A stretch of DNA of 35,390 nucleotides from assembly GCF_030655615.1 (NCBI RefSeq), contig NZ_JAURVJ010000229.1:1-35390 (forward strand), read 5' to 3'. The notes under the pieces were generated by a model. That model was not told where the DNA came from and did no database searches. It saw nothing but the letters and a program-made list of their open reading frames with translations. This document shows, piece by piece, positions 24,726-35,390 of this stretch. Positions within the stretch are counted from its first letter, which is position 1. Each line of letters starts with the position of its first letter. The position numbers were made by a program, and so were the translations under genes. Source of the stretch: Nocardioides sp. (lineage in GTDB: Bacteria > Actinomycetota > Actinomycetes > Propionibacteriales > Nocardioidaceae).

Positions 24726-24761
24726 CTGGACGAGGCTCGCGAGTAGGGGCACCGTGGCCCC

Positions 24762-25052
24762 ATGACCACCATGAACCTGCCGCTCGTCAGCACCTGCAGC
24801 GCCGAGGGGTGCTCCTACAACCACGACCACGACTGCCACGCGGCCGCGATCACCATCACGGGCGCGACCAGCGCCTGTGGCACCTACGTCGACGAGGCCG
24901 CCAAGGCCGGCGTCGACGCCACCGGCCAGGTCGGCGCGTGCCACCGCAGCGACTGCGTCCACAACTCGGCGCTCGAGTGCGGGGCCGAGAGCGTCGAGAT
25001 CGGTGCGGGCGCCGACGTCGCCGACTGCCTCACCTACAGCGCCGCCGGCTGA
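24762..25052 (+). CDS. DUF1540 domain protein with two Cys-rich repeats
   Basis: A 96-residue soluble protein made of two copies of a Cys-rich unit. Repeat 1: CSAEGCSYNHDHDCHAAAIT, ending in SACGTYV. Repeat 2: CHRSDCVHNSALECGAESVE, ending in ADCLTY. Each has the C-x(4)-C-x(n)-C-x(n)-C spacing of DUF1540, a family thought to bind metal. Eight Cys are visible, four per repeat, plus several His in repeat 1. No signal peptide. A CACCGT box six bases before ATG 24762 suggests leaderless expression; ATG 24771 is an alternative start. Function is unknown; the upstream iron-box-like site hints at a link to metal status. Confidence 0.88.
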   Translation: MTTMNLPLVSTCSAEGCSYNHDHDCHAAAITITGATSACGTYVDEAAKAGVDATGQVGACHRSDCVHNSALECGAESVEIGAGADVADCLTYSAAG

Positions 25053-25071
25053 CACCCACCGAGGATCGGGG

Positions 25072-25467
25072 TCAGCAGCGGCGGAGCTCGGCGACGTCGA
25101 CCTCCGCCGAGCTCGACGAGCCCGGCCCGTTGAGGGTGAAGAGCACGGTGCCGCCGCGCGCGACCGCGAGCGACTTGGTCGCGGAGACGCTGCCCCGGCG
25201 TACGCGGGACCACGTGCGGGTCGCGCTGGCCGAGGCCAGGTAGCCAGTCGTGCGAGTGGTGGCCCGCCGCGCGTTGACGCGGCCGAAGACCCGGGACCCC
25301 GACGAGGTCGGCACGCGGCAAGCCGCGAGCTTGGCGCCGTTGACCGAGACCACCGTGCGGAAGTGACGTCCGGGCGCCGCCTCTGCGGGAGCGGCGGTCG
25401 TCGTGAGACCACCGACGGCCAGCACGAGCACGACGAGCGGTCCGAGCACACACGGGGTCGAGGTCAT
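25072..25467 (-). CDS. Small secreted protein of unknown function
   Basis: A 131-residue protein with a clear signal peptide (about 1-31, LVVLVLAVGGLTTTAAPAEA) starting at ATG 25467. The mature part (about 100 residues) is rich in Arg, Ser, Thr and Val, with alternating hydrophobic residues suggesting a beta fold, and ends in a Cys; a second Cys (AACRV) could pair with it. I recognise no family. It is transcribed convergently with the DUF1540 gene (19 bases apart) and lies 42 bases downstream of the ligA stop, so it might be co-transcribed with ligA. Confidence 0.7.
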   Translation of the reverse strand: MTSTPCVLGPLVVLVLAVGGLTTTAAPAEAAPGRHFRTVVSVNGAKLAACRVPTSSGSRVFGRVNARRATTRTTGYLASASATRTWSRVRRGSVSATKSLAVARGGTVLFTLNGPGSSSSAEVDVAELRRC

Positions 25468-25509
25468 GGCGCCGATCGTGCGCCGACCGCGCGGCGCCGT
25501 CAACCGCGA

Positions 25510-29163
<3,654 letters not shown>

Positions 29164-29167
<4 letters not shown>

Positions 29168-30780
29168 CCGACCTCTCCAAGTCCGAGGCCGTGGCCCCGG
29201 ACGACACCGTCGGAGAACGCAAGGAGCTCCACCTCGGGTGGGCGCTCGTGCTGATCTCGATGGCCCAGCTCATGGTGGTGCTCGACGCCTCCATCGCCAA
29301 CATCGCCCTGCCCTTCATCGGCAACGACCTCGACATCAACGACGCCAACCTCACCTGGATCGTCACGGGCTACGCCCTGGCCTTCGGTGGCCTGCTGCTG
29401 CTCGGCGGCCGCCTCGGTGACCTCTACGGACGCCGCCGGGTGTTCATGATCGGCCTGGCCGTGTTCGCGGTGGCCAGCTTCATCGGCGGGTTCGCGCAGA
29501 ACGAGGCCATGCTGCTCGCCTCGCGTGGCCTCCAGGGCCTCGGCGCCGCTCTCGCCTCGCCCGCCGCCCTCGCGCTGATCACCACGACGTTCCCGGCCGG
29601 CCCGGCCCGCAACCGCGCCTTCGCGGTATACGCCGCCATGTCCGGTGCCGGTGCGGCCGTGGGCCTCATCCTCGGTGGCTGGCTCACCGGCCTCGACGAC
29701 GTCGTCGGGCTCGAGGGCTGGCGCCTGACGTTCCTCATCAACGTCCCGATCGGCCTCATCGCCGCCTTCCTCGCCCCGCGCTTCCTGCGGGAGTCCGAGT
29801 CGCACCCCGGTGAGCTCGACGTCCCCGGCGCGATCACCGGCACCCTCGGCCTGCTCGGCCTCGTCTACGGCTTCAGCCGTGCCGGCGAGGAGGCCCACGG
29901 CTGGGGCGACACCTGGACCCTCGCGTCGCTGGCCGCCGGCATCATCCTGCTCGCCGCCTTCGCGGTGATCGAGTCGCGCGTCTCGCACCCGCTGCTCCCC
30001 GTCCGCGTGTTCGCCAACCGCACCCGTGCCACCAGCTTCCTGGTGATGGCGCTCGTGCCGGCAGCGATGTTCGCGATGTTCTACTTCCTCAGCCTCTTCA
30101 TCCAGCTCGTCGTGGGCTACAGCCCGCTGCACACCGGCTTCGCGTTCCTGCCGTTCTCGTTCGGCATCGTGCTCGGCGCGGGCGTCTCGTCCAACCTGAT
30201 CAACCGGATCGACCCGCGCTTCATCGCCGGTGTCGGCACGCTGATGGCAGCCGCTGCGCTGTTCGGCTTTTCGCGGCTGTCCGTGCCCACCGGCACGGCC
30301 GACCTGCTCGCCCTGGGCAACGGCAGCTACCTCGGCGCCGACGTCAACTACTGGACCTCGATCTTCCCGTTCATCGTCCTGATGTCGGTCGGCATGGGTG
30401 CGGTCTTCGTGCCGCTCACCCTGACCGCGGTGCACCACCTCCGCACCGAGGACTCCGGCATCGGCTCCGGCGTGCTCAACACCATGCAGCAGGTCGGTGG
30501 CGCGCTCGGCCTGGCCATCCTCGGCACCGTCTCGCTGCACTTCGCCGACGGCACCAAGAGCGACCTGGTCCGCGACCTCACCGCCCAGGGCCTCGAGCCC
30601 GAGGCGGCCAGGGGCCTGGCCTACATCGGCTCCTTCACCGAGGGCGCGACCGCCGCGTTCCTGGTGGGCGCCGTGCTGATCGCGATCGGCTCTGCCGCGA
30701 TTTGGACGTTCCTCAACGTAAAGCACACCGAGCTGGCCACCGACGGCCCCGAGGGTGGCGCCCCGGTGCACGTCGGCTGA
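29164..30780 (+). CDS. MFS drug exporter, DHA2/EmrB-QacA type, cassette copy 1
   Basis: A 538-residue proton-driven efflux transporter with about 14 hydrophobic segments. LMVVLDASIANIALPFIG is the typical first helix (motif D1), GGRLGDLYGRRRVFMIGL the motif A loop after helix 2, GLQGLGAALASPAALALI the helix 4 region, and GAAVGLILGGWLTG the antiporter motif C. The late PLTLTAVHHLRTEDSGIGSG and NTMQQVGGALGLAI are also standard for DHA2. ATG 29164 overlaps the tetR stop (ATGA), so both are made from one message. Substrate not predictable. Ends with a short cytoplasmic tail and a strong hairpin. Confidence 0.95.
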
Positions 30781-30796
30781 CACCGACCCACCCCGC

Positions 30797-30839
30797 GACG
30801 GCCGGTCGCCTCCCCTCACCGGGGAGGCGGCCGGCCGTC
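30797..30839 (+). terminator. Terminator hairpin after exporter copy 1
   Basis: GACGGCCGGTCGCCTCCCC (30797-30815) pairs with 30821-30839 over 19 bp with a single T-G wobble, loop TCACC. It starts 16 bases after the exporter stop. The GGCCGGTCG part recurs in the hairpin after copy 2. Confidence 0.8.
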
Positions 30840-30866
30840 CGTCGTAGGCGGGGTCCGGGAAAGGGG

Positions 30867-30916
30867 TTGCCGACGACGGTACGCATCCGTACTGTCTGAC
30901 GGAACGGAACCGTTCC
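30867..30916 (+). promoter_or_regulatory. Promoter and operator of the second tetR-exporter cassette
   Basis: TTGCCG (30867-30872), exactly 17 bases, then TACTGT (30890-30895) make a good -35/-10 pair. Immediately downstream, GGAACGG-AA-CCGTTCC (30901-30916) is a perfect dyad with seven-base arms covering the expected start of transcription. AGGAGG at 30921-30926 serves as the ribosome site for the ATG at 30935. GTACG/CGTAC arms also flank the spacer end. Confidence 0.75.
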
Positions 30917-30934
30917 ATCGAGGAGGTCGCCACC

Positions 30935-31573
30935 ATGACTCCCGCCGTGGGCAGCCCAGCGAGCGAGGCCGGCACCCGCCCCCGCGTCGAGGGCGACCGC
31001 GAGCAGCAGATCCTCGACGCCACTCTCGACGTCCTCGCCGACGTCGGCTACGACCGGCTCACCATGGACGCGGTCGCCGCCAGCGCCCGCGCCTCCAAGG
31101 CCACGCTCTACCGCCGCTGGAGCACCAAGCCGGCCCTCGTCATCGACGCGCTGTGCAGCATGAAGGAGCCCCACGAGGTGCCCGACACCGGCACCCTGCG
31201 CGGTGACCTGATCGCCATGTTCTGCGGCATGGGCGGGCTGACCGACGAGCGCCAGCTGGTGATCCTCGGCAGCGTCATCACCGCCATCGGTCGCGACCAG
31301 CAGTTCGCGGCCGCGTTCCGCTCGCAGTTCATCGGCCCCAAGGCCGCACTCAGCCTCGGCGTCTTCGAGCGAGCCCTCGAGCGCGGCGAGATCCGTGACG
31401 ACGTCGACCTCGACATCGTCGTGCCGGCCCTGCCGGGCATCGTCCTGCACCGCCAGTTCCTGATGGGCGAGGTCGCCGACGCCGGCTCGATCGAGCGCGT
31501 CATCGACCAGATCATCCTGCCCGCCGTCGCCGTCGGGCCCCGTCACTCCCACGACCCGAAGGACCCCACATGA
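30935..31573 (+). CDS. TetR-family regulator, cassette copy 2
   Basis: A 212-residue paralogue of the regulator at 28517. Residues about 16-72 are the same as in copy 1 (from [10 protein letters not shown] to PALVIDAL), while the C-terminal ligand-binding part differs at many positions, for example KEPHEVPDTGTLRGDLIAMF against KEPMSVPDTGTLRGDLLGTY. Start ATG 30935 has an AGGAGG ribosome site. The stop overlaps the next gene by ATGA. Because the DNA-reading part is the same, copies 1 and 2 probably recognise the same operator and may form mixed regulation, but respond to different ligands (inference). Confidence 0.94.
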   Translation: MTPAVGSPASEAGTRPRVEGDREQQILDATLDVLADVGYDRLTMDAVAASARASKATLYRRWSTKPALVIDALCSMKEPHEVPDTGTLRGDLIAMFCGMGGLTDERQLVILGSVITAIGRDQQFAAAFRSQFIGPKAALSLGVFERALERGEIRDDVDLDIVVPALPGIVLHRQFLMGEVADAGSIERVIDQIILPAVAVGPRHSHDPKDPT

Positions 31574-33222
31574 CCGACGTCTCCAAGTCCCCGGCCGAGG
31601 CCGCGGGCGCCGACGACCAGCCCACCGACGGCAAGGACCTCCACCTCGGGTGGGCCCTCGTCCTGATCTCGATCGCGCAGCTGATGGTGGTGCTCGACGG
31701 CACCATCACCAACATCGCCCTCCCCTACATCGGCAGCGACCTCGACATCACGGGCGCCAACCTCACCTGGATCGTCACCGGCTACGCCCTGGCCTTCGGG
31801 GGCCTGCTGCTCCTCGGCGGCCGGCTCGGCGACCTCTACGGACGCCGGCGCCTGTTCATGACCGGCCTGATCGTCTTCGCGGTCGCCTCCGCCATCGGGG
31901 GTCTCGCGCAGAACGAGGCCATGCTGCTCAGCTCGCGCGCCCTCCAGGGCCTCGGCGCCGCGATGGCCGGGCCCGCCGCCCTGGCGCTGATCACCACGAC
32001 GTTCCCGGCCGGCCCGGCACGCAACCGCGCCTTCGCCGTCTACGCCGCCATGTCGGGAGCCGGCGCCGCGGTCGGCCTCATCCTGGGTGGCTGGCTCACC
32101 GGTCTCGACTCGTTCTTCGGGGTCGACCTGAGCGGTTGGCGCCTGACCTTCCTCATCAACGTGCCCATCGGCCTCGTGGCCGCCCTGCTCGCGCCCCGCT
32201 TCCTGCGCGAGTCGGAGTCGCACCCCGGTCAGCTCGACGTCCCCGGTGCGATCACGGGCACCCTCGGCCTGCTCGGCCTGGTCTACGGCCTGACCCGCGC
32301 CGGCGAGGAGCAGTACGGCTGGGGCGACCCCGGCACCCTCGGCGCCCTCGCGGCCGGCATCGCCCTGCTCGTGGCGTTCGCCCTCATCGAGTCGCGCGTC
32401 GCGCACCCGCTGCTGCCGATCCGCATCCTCCAGAACCGCACCCGCGCGACCAGCTTCGTCGCCATGATGCTGGCCCCGGCCGCGATGTTCGCGATGTTCT
32501 ACTTCTTGAGCCTCTTCATCCAGCAGGTCATGGGCTACTCGTCGCTGCGCGCCGGCTTCGCGTTCCTGCCGTTCTCGTTCGGCATCGTCGTCGGCGCAGG
32601 CCTGTCGTCCAACCTCATCAGCCGCGTCGACCCGCGCTGGCTGTCGGGGTTCGGCACGCTGCTCGCCGCGTTCTCGCTCTTCATGTTCTCGCGCATCAGC
32701 GTCGACGACGGGCCGGCGTCGGTCCTCCAGGCGCTCGGTGCGGGCGGCGCGGTGGGCGCCGACGTCAACTACTGGGCCCACATCTTCCCCTACATCGTGA
32801 CGATGTCGGTCGGCATGGGCCTGACCTTCGTGCCGCTGACCCTGACCGCCGTCCACCACCTCCGCACCGAGGACAGCGGCATCGGGTCCGGCGTCCTCAA
32901 CACGATGCAGCAGGTCGGCGGCGCGCTCGGCCTGGCCCTGCTCGGCACCGTCGCCCTCTCGGCCGTCAACAGCCGTACCGACGAGGTCGCCGGGCCGCTC
33001 GCCCAGGGCCTGGGCGACCAGGCCGGCGCCACCATCCCGGGCACCGACATGACGTTCCTCGACGGCGCGGTCTTCCAGGCGACGTTCACCGACGGCGCCA
33101 CCAACGCGTTCCTCGTCGGTGCCGCGATGATGCTCGCCGCGTCGGTGGTCGTCTTCACCCAGCTGCGCGTCAAGCACGACGAGCTCGCCACCGACGGCCC
33201 CGAGGGGGCCCACCTGGGCTGA
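31570..33222 (+). CDS. MFS drug exporter, DHA2/EmrB-QacA type, cassette copy 2
   Basis: A 550-residue 14-helix efflux transporter closely related to the one at 29164 along its whole length. LMVVLDGTITNIALPYIG, GGRLGDLYGRRRLFMTGL and GAAVGLILGGWLTG match the same motifs. Differences concentrate in loops: an insertion in the loop around SFFGVDLSG and a longer external loop near the end (LAQGLGDQAGATIPGTDMTF). ATG 31570 overlaps the tetR stop. Ends in DELATDGPEGAHLG, close to the end of copy 1, then a hairpin overlapping the convergent MetE-like gene. Substrate unknown. Confidence 0.95.
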   Translation: MTDVSKSPAEAAGADDQPTDGKDLHLGWALVLISIAQLMVVLDGTITNIALPYIGSDLDITGANLTWIVTGYALAFGGLLLLGGRLGDLYGRRRLFMTGLIVFAVASAIGGLAQNEAMLLSSRALQGLGAAMAGPAALALITTTFPAGPARNRAFAVYAAMSGAGAAVGLILGGWLTGLDSFFGVDLSGWRLTFLINVPIGLVAALLAPRFLRESESHPGQLDVPGAITGTLGLLGLVYGLTRAGEEQYGWGDPGTLGALAAGIALLVAFALIESRVAHPLLPIRILQNRTRATSFVAMMLAPAAMFAMFYFLSLFIQQVMGYSSLRAGFAFLPFSFGIVVGAGLSSNLISRVDPRWLSGFGTLLAAFSLFMFSRISVDDGPASVLQALGAGGAVGADVNYWAHIFPYIVTMSVGMGLTFVPLTLTAVHHLRTEDSGIGSGVLNTMQQVGGALGLALLGTVALSAVNSRTDEVAGPLAQGLGDQAGATIPGTDMTFLDGAVFQATFTDGATNAFLVGAAMMLAASVVVFTQLRVKHDELATDGPEGAHLG

Positions 33223-33237
33223 GTCGCTCAGCCGAGT

Positions 33238-33281
33238 GACGGCGGCCGGTCGACCCCCTAGGGGAGGTGGCCGGCCGTCCG
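33238..33281. terminator. Hairpin after exporter copy 2, overlapping the MetE-like stop
   Basis: GGCCGG and CCCC before a central CCTAGG palindrome pair with GGGG, then GGCCGGCC, with some mismatches (about 33241-33278). It resembles the copy 1 terminator (shared GGCCGGTCG and GGCCGGCCGTCCGTCGT). The TAG stop of the minus-strand gene (33260-33258) lies inside the hairpin, so it may serve both directions. Confidence 0.6.
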
Positions 33282-34250
33282 TCGTGCCAGCACCAGCGCC
33301 TGCCGCGCCCACGCGGCCGACGCGCCCGCCGTACCGCAGGACGAGGCGACGCCGAGGTGGGGGCCGACGACGTCGGGGTCGAGGCCGAGCATGTCGAGCC
33401 ACCGCACGACGGTGTCGACGAGACCGGTGTCGGTGACGTCGCCGGGGCGGCCCGGGTCGAGCGAGGGCACGACGCCGAGGACGACGGTCTCCCCCGCCTC
33501 GAGCGCGGTCCCGAGGACGTCGTGGTCGCCGGCGTCCATGACGGACAGGTCGACGACGAGGCCCTGGGCGCCGGCCCGGCGCAGCAGGTCGAGCGGGGTC
33601 TCGGGCGCGCACGAGTGGACCCACGGCACGGCGCCCTCGGCGGTGATCGCCTCGAGCACCCACCCGAGGTGCTCGGTGATCTCGGGCGGGTGGACGACGC
33701 GGTGCCGCCCGAAGCCGGACGCGGTGCGCACCCCGCCTCCGGCGACCGCGGCCAGCGCGGGCTCGTCGACCTGGACGACGAGCGACTCGGCGTCGCGCAC
33801 GCGCCGACGGAGGTCGCGCACGTGGTCGCGCACCCCCTCGGCCAGCGCCTGGGCGAGGTCGCGGCGGGCGCCGTGGTCGCTGACGACCTTGTCACCGCGC
33901 GGCTTCTCGACGGTGGCGGCGAGGGTCCACGGTCCGGCGACCTGCACCTTGAAGGCGCCGGTCCAGTCCTGAGCGAGCTCCTCGAGGACGTCGAGGTCCT
34001 GGGCCAGCCGGCTCTGCGAGCGGCGCTGGTCGAGACCGCCGGCGTCGGTGAGCCGCCAGCCCGCCGGCTGCAGGTCGACGCCGATGGTGGTCACCAGCGC
34101 GAGCGTGCGGCCGACCATGCCGGAGTGGATGCCGCGGCCGGGCAGCTCGACGAGGTGGGGCACGCCGTCGGCGAGCTCGTCGAGCACGAGCCCCTGGACG
34201 TCGGCGAGGTCGTCGCCGGGCATCGACCCGACGCCGGTGGCGATCGTCAC
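33258..34250 (-). CDS. Short MetE-like (cobalamin-independent methionine synthase C-terminal barrel) protein
   Basis: A 330-residue protein corresponding to the C-terminal catalytic barrel of cobalamin-independent methionine synthase (MetE), which is normally about 750 residues. It starts at [22 protein letters not shown]. Candidate zinc ligands are in [10 protein letters not shown] (HxC, about residue 211) and a late Cys in [10 protein letters not shown] (about 302), arranged as in MetE. The N-terminal barrel that binds folate is missing. Such single-barrel proteins, including archaeal and actinobacterial forms, may use other methyl donors; whether this one makes methionine is unknown. GTG 34250 overlaps the mnmA stop (GTGA), so it is translated with mnmA, an arrangement I recall in other actinobacteria. 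Confidence 0.85.
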   Translation of the reverse strand: MTIATGVGSMPGDDLADVQGLVLDELADGVPHLVELPGRGIHSGMVGRTLALVTTIGVDLQPAGWRLTDAGGLDQRRSQSRLAQDLDVLEELAQDWTGAFKVQVAGPWTLAATVEKPRGDKVVSDHGARRDLAQALAEGVRDHVRDLRRRVRDAESLVVQVDEPALAAVAGGGVRTASGFGRHRVVHPPEITEHLGWVLEAITAEGAVPWVHSCAPETPLDLLRRAGAQGLVVDLSVMDAGDHDVLGTALEAGETVVLGVVPSLDPGRPGDVTDTGLVDTVVRWLDMLGLDPDVVGPHLGVASSCGTAGASAAWARQALVLARRTAGHLP

Positions 34251-35380
34251 CGAGCGGTCGCGATGGTCGCGGAGCCGACGACGCGCGTGCCGTCGTAGAC
34301 GACGGCGGCCTGCCCGGGCGCGATGCCGTAGGCCGGCTCGTGCAGCTCGATGTCGACGCCGGCCCCGCGCTCCCCCACGACGACCGTCGCGGGCAGCTCA
34401 CGCCCGTGGGCCCTCAGCTGGACCGTGCCGTCGACGCGGCCCGGCACGCTGCCGCACCAGCGCGGGCGGATGCCGGTGAGGCGTCGTACGGCCAGGCGCT
34501 CGTGGGGCCCGACGGTCACCGTGCCCGAGACCGGCTCGATGTCGAGGACGAAGCGAGGCTTGCCGTCGGGCGCCGGCCGGCCGATCCGCAGGCCCTTGCG
34601 CTGGCCGATGGTGAAGCCGTAGGTGCCGTCGTGGCGTCCGAGCTCCTCGCCCGTCGCGTCGTCGACGATCGGCCCACCGTGGTTGGGCGCACGGTCGCCG
34701 AGCTTGTCGCGCAGCCAGCCCGCGTTGTCGCCGTCGGCGACGAAGCAGATGTCGTGGCTGTCGGGCTTGTCGGCCACGAGGAGCCCGCGTCGAGCGGCCT
34801 CGGCGCGGACGTCGACCTTGGTCGAGCCGCCGAGCGGGAAGAGCGAGTGGGCGAGCTGGCGCTGGTCGAGGACCCCGAGCACGTAGGACTGGTCCTTGCC
34901 GTCGTCGACGGCGCGGTGCATCTCGACGAGACCGTCGGTCCCGGTGGTGAGCTGGGCGTAGTGGCCGGTCGCGACGGCGTCGTAGCCGAGCGCCAGGCCG
35001 CGCTCGAGGACGGCGGCGAACTTGATCTTCTCGTTGCAGCGCAGGCAGGGGTTGGGGGTGCGGCCGGCGGCGTACTCGTCCATGAAGTCCTCGACCACCT
35101 CCTCGTGGAACTGTTCGGAGAGGTCCCAGACGTAGAACGGGATGCCGATGACGTCGGCCGCGCGCCGGGCGTCGTTGCTGTCCTCGATGGTGCAGCAGCC
35201 GCGGGCGCCGGAGCGGTAGGACGCGGGGTTGCGTGACAGGGCGAGGTGGATGCCGGTGACGTCGTGGCCGGCCTCGGCCGCGCGGGCCGCGGCGACGGCG
35301 GAGTCGACGCCGCCGGACATGGCGGCCAGCACCCTTCGAGGGGCGCCGGTGGGGCCCTCCGGGCCAGCGGCGGCGCCCAC
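34247..35380 (-). CDS. mnmA: tRNA-specific 2-thiouridylase MnmA
   Basis: A 377-residue enzyme that adenylates and thiolates U34 of Lys, Glu and Gln tRNAs. The PP-loop ATP site is [20 protein letters not shown] near the N-terminus. [12 protein letters not shown] holds the catalytic Cys and [12 protein letters not shown] the second, persulfide-carrying Cys. [17 protein letters not shown] is the tRNA-binding central domain and the last 80 residues the beta-barrel. The start is taken as GTG 35380; the frame stays open to the window edge, so a start a few codons upstream cannot be excluded. A TGA (35384-35382) in another frame may end the preceding gene. Confidence 0.96.
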   Translation of the reverse strand: MGAAAGPEGPTGAPRRVLAAMSGGVDSAVAAARAAEAGHDVTGIHLALSRNPASYRSGARGCCTIEDSNDARRAADVIGIPFYVWDLSEQFHEEVVEDFMDEYAAGRTPNPCLRCNEKIKFAAVLERGLALGYDAVATGHYAQLTTGTDGLVEMHRAVDDGKDQSYVLGVLDQRQLAHSLFPLGGSTKVDVRAEAARRGLLVADKPDSHDICFVADGDNAGWLRDKLGDRAPNHGGPIVDDATGEELGRHDGTYGFTIGQRKGLRIGRPAPDGKPRFVLDIEPVSGTVTVGPHERLAVRRLTGIRPRWCGSVPGRVDGTVQLRAHGRELPATVVVGERGAGVDIELHEPAYGIAPGQAAVVYDGTRVVGSATIATAR

Positions 35381-35390
35381 CTCAGGGACC

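Noticed and set aside
33258..34250. A B12-riboswitch-linked metE, since many bacteria control metE by cobalamin
   Set aside because: No riboswitch-like sequence precedes this gene; it is coupled to mnmA instead.

Overview
The window looks like a chromosomal segment of a high-GC Gram-positive bacterium (Actinomycetota), most likely a Nocardioides-type member of the Nocardioidaceae. This rests on the very high GC content, frequent GTG starts, 1-4 base ATGA/GTGA gene overlaps, TANNNT -10 boxes placed 6-7 bases before start codons, and the gene families present. The genus is my inference. I saw no tRNA, rRNA, CRISPR array, transposase or prophage gene.

Layout. Positions 1-6538 (minus) are a phosphate-uptake operon in the order pstC, pstA, pstS, a very large PstS-like paralogue, and a further gene cut by the left edge. 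It lies behind an 11-bp-phased array of GTT motifs that resembles a PHO box. Positions 6715-12985 (minus) are a five-gene operon behind a clear cobalamin (B12) riboswitch: a secreted alpha-toroid protein, a secreted membrane-anchored small-domain protein, then the T, double-ATPase and S components of an ECF vitamin transporter. The first two proteins together recall the two domains of animal transcobalamin/intrinsic factor. I consider this the most interesting system in the window. Divergent from it is a MatB-like acyl-CoA synthetase (13062-14441), followed by a doubly frameshifted AbiEi/DUF559-type gene.

Positions 15558-18870 (minus) are gatCAB, the tRNA amidotransferase, apparently leaderless. 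Positions 19003-20972 (plus) hold a molybdopterin oxidoreductase overlapping a flavin reductase, then a WrbA-like quinone reductase behind a 22-bp palindrome. A TetR regulator (21057-21713) diverges from an acyl-CoA dehydrogenase/3-hydroxyacyl-CoA dehydrogenase pair (21781-23812). Then come a MarR regulator, a duplicated-domain DUF1540 cysteine-rich protein, a small secreted protein, ligA, and a small alpha/beta hydrolase.

Positions 28450-33281 contain two consecutive copies of a cassette: promoter/operator, TetR regulator, DHA2-type drug exporter, hairpin terminator. The two TetR DNA-binding domains are almost identical in DNA sequence, while the rest has diverged. The window ends with a short MetE-like protein overlapping mnmA (minus). 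Overall this is core genome (gatCAB, ligA, mnmA, pst) interspersed with nutrient-scavenging and drug-export modules. All domain and family assignments are from reading the sequence, not from searches.
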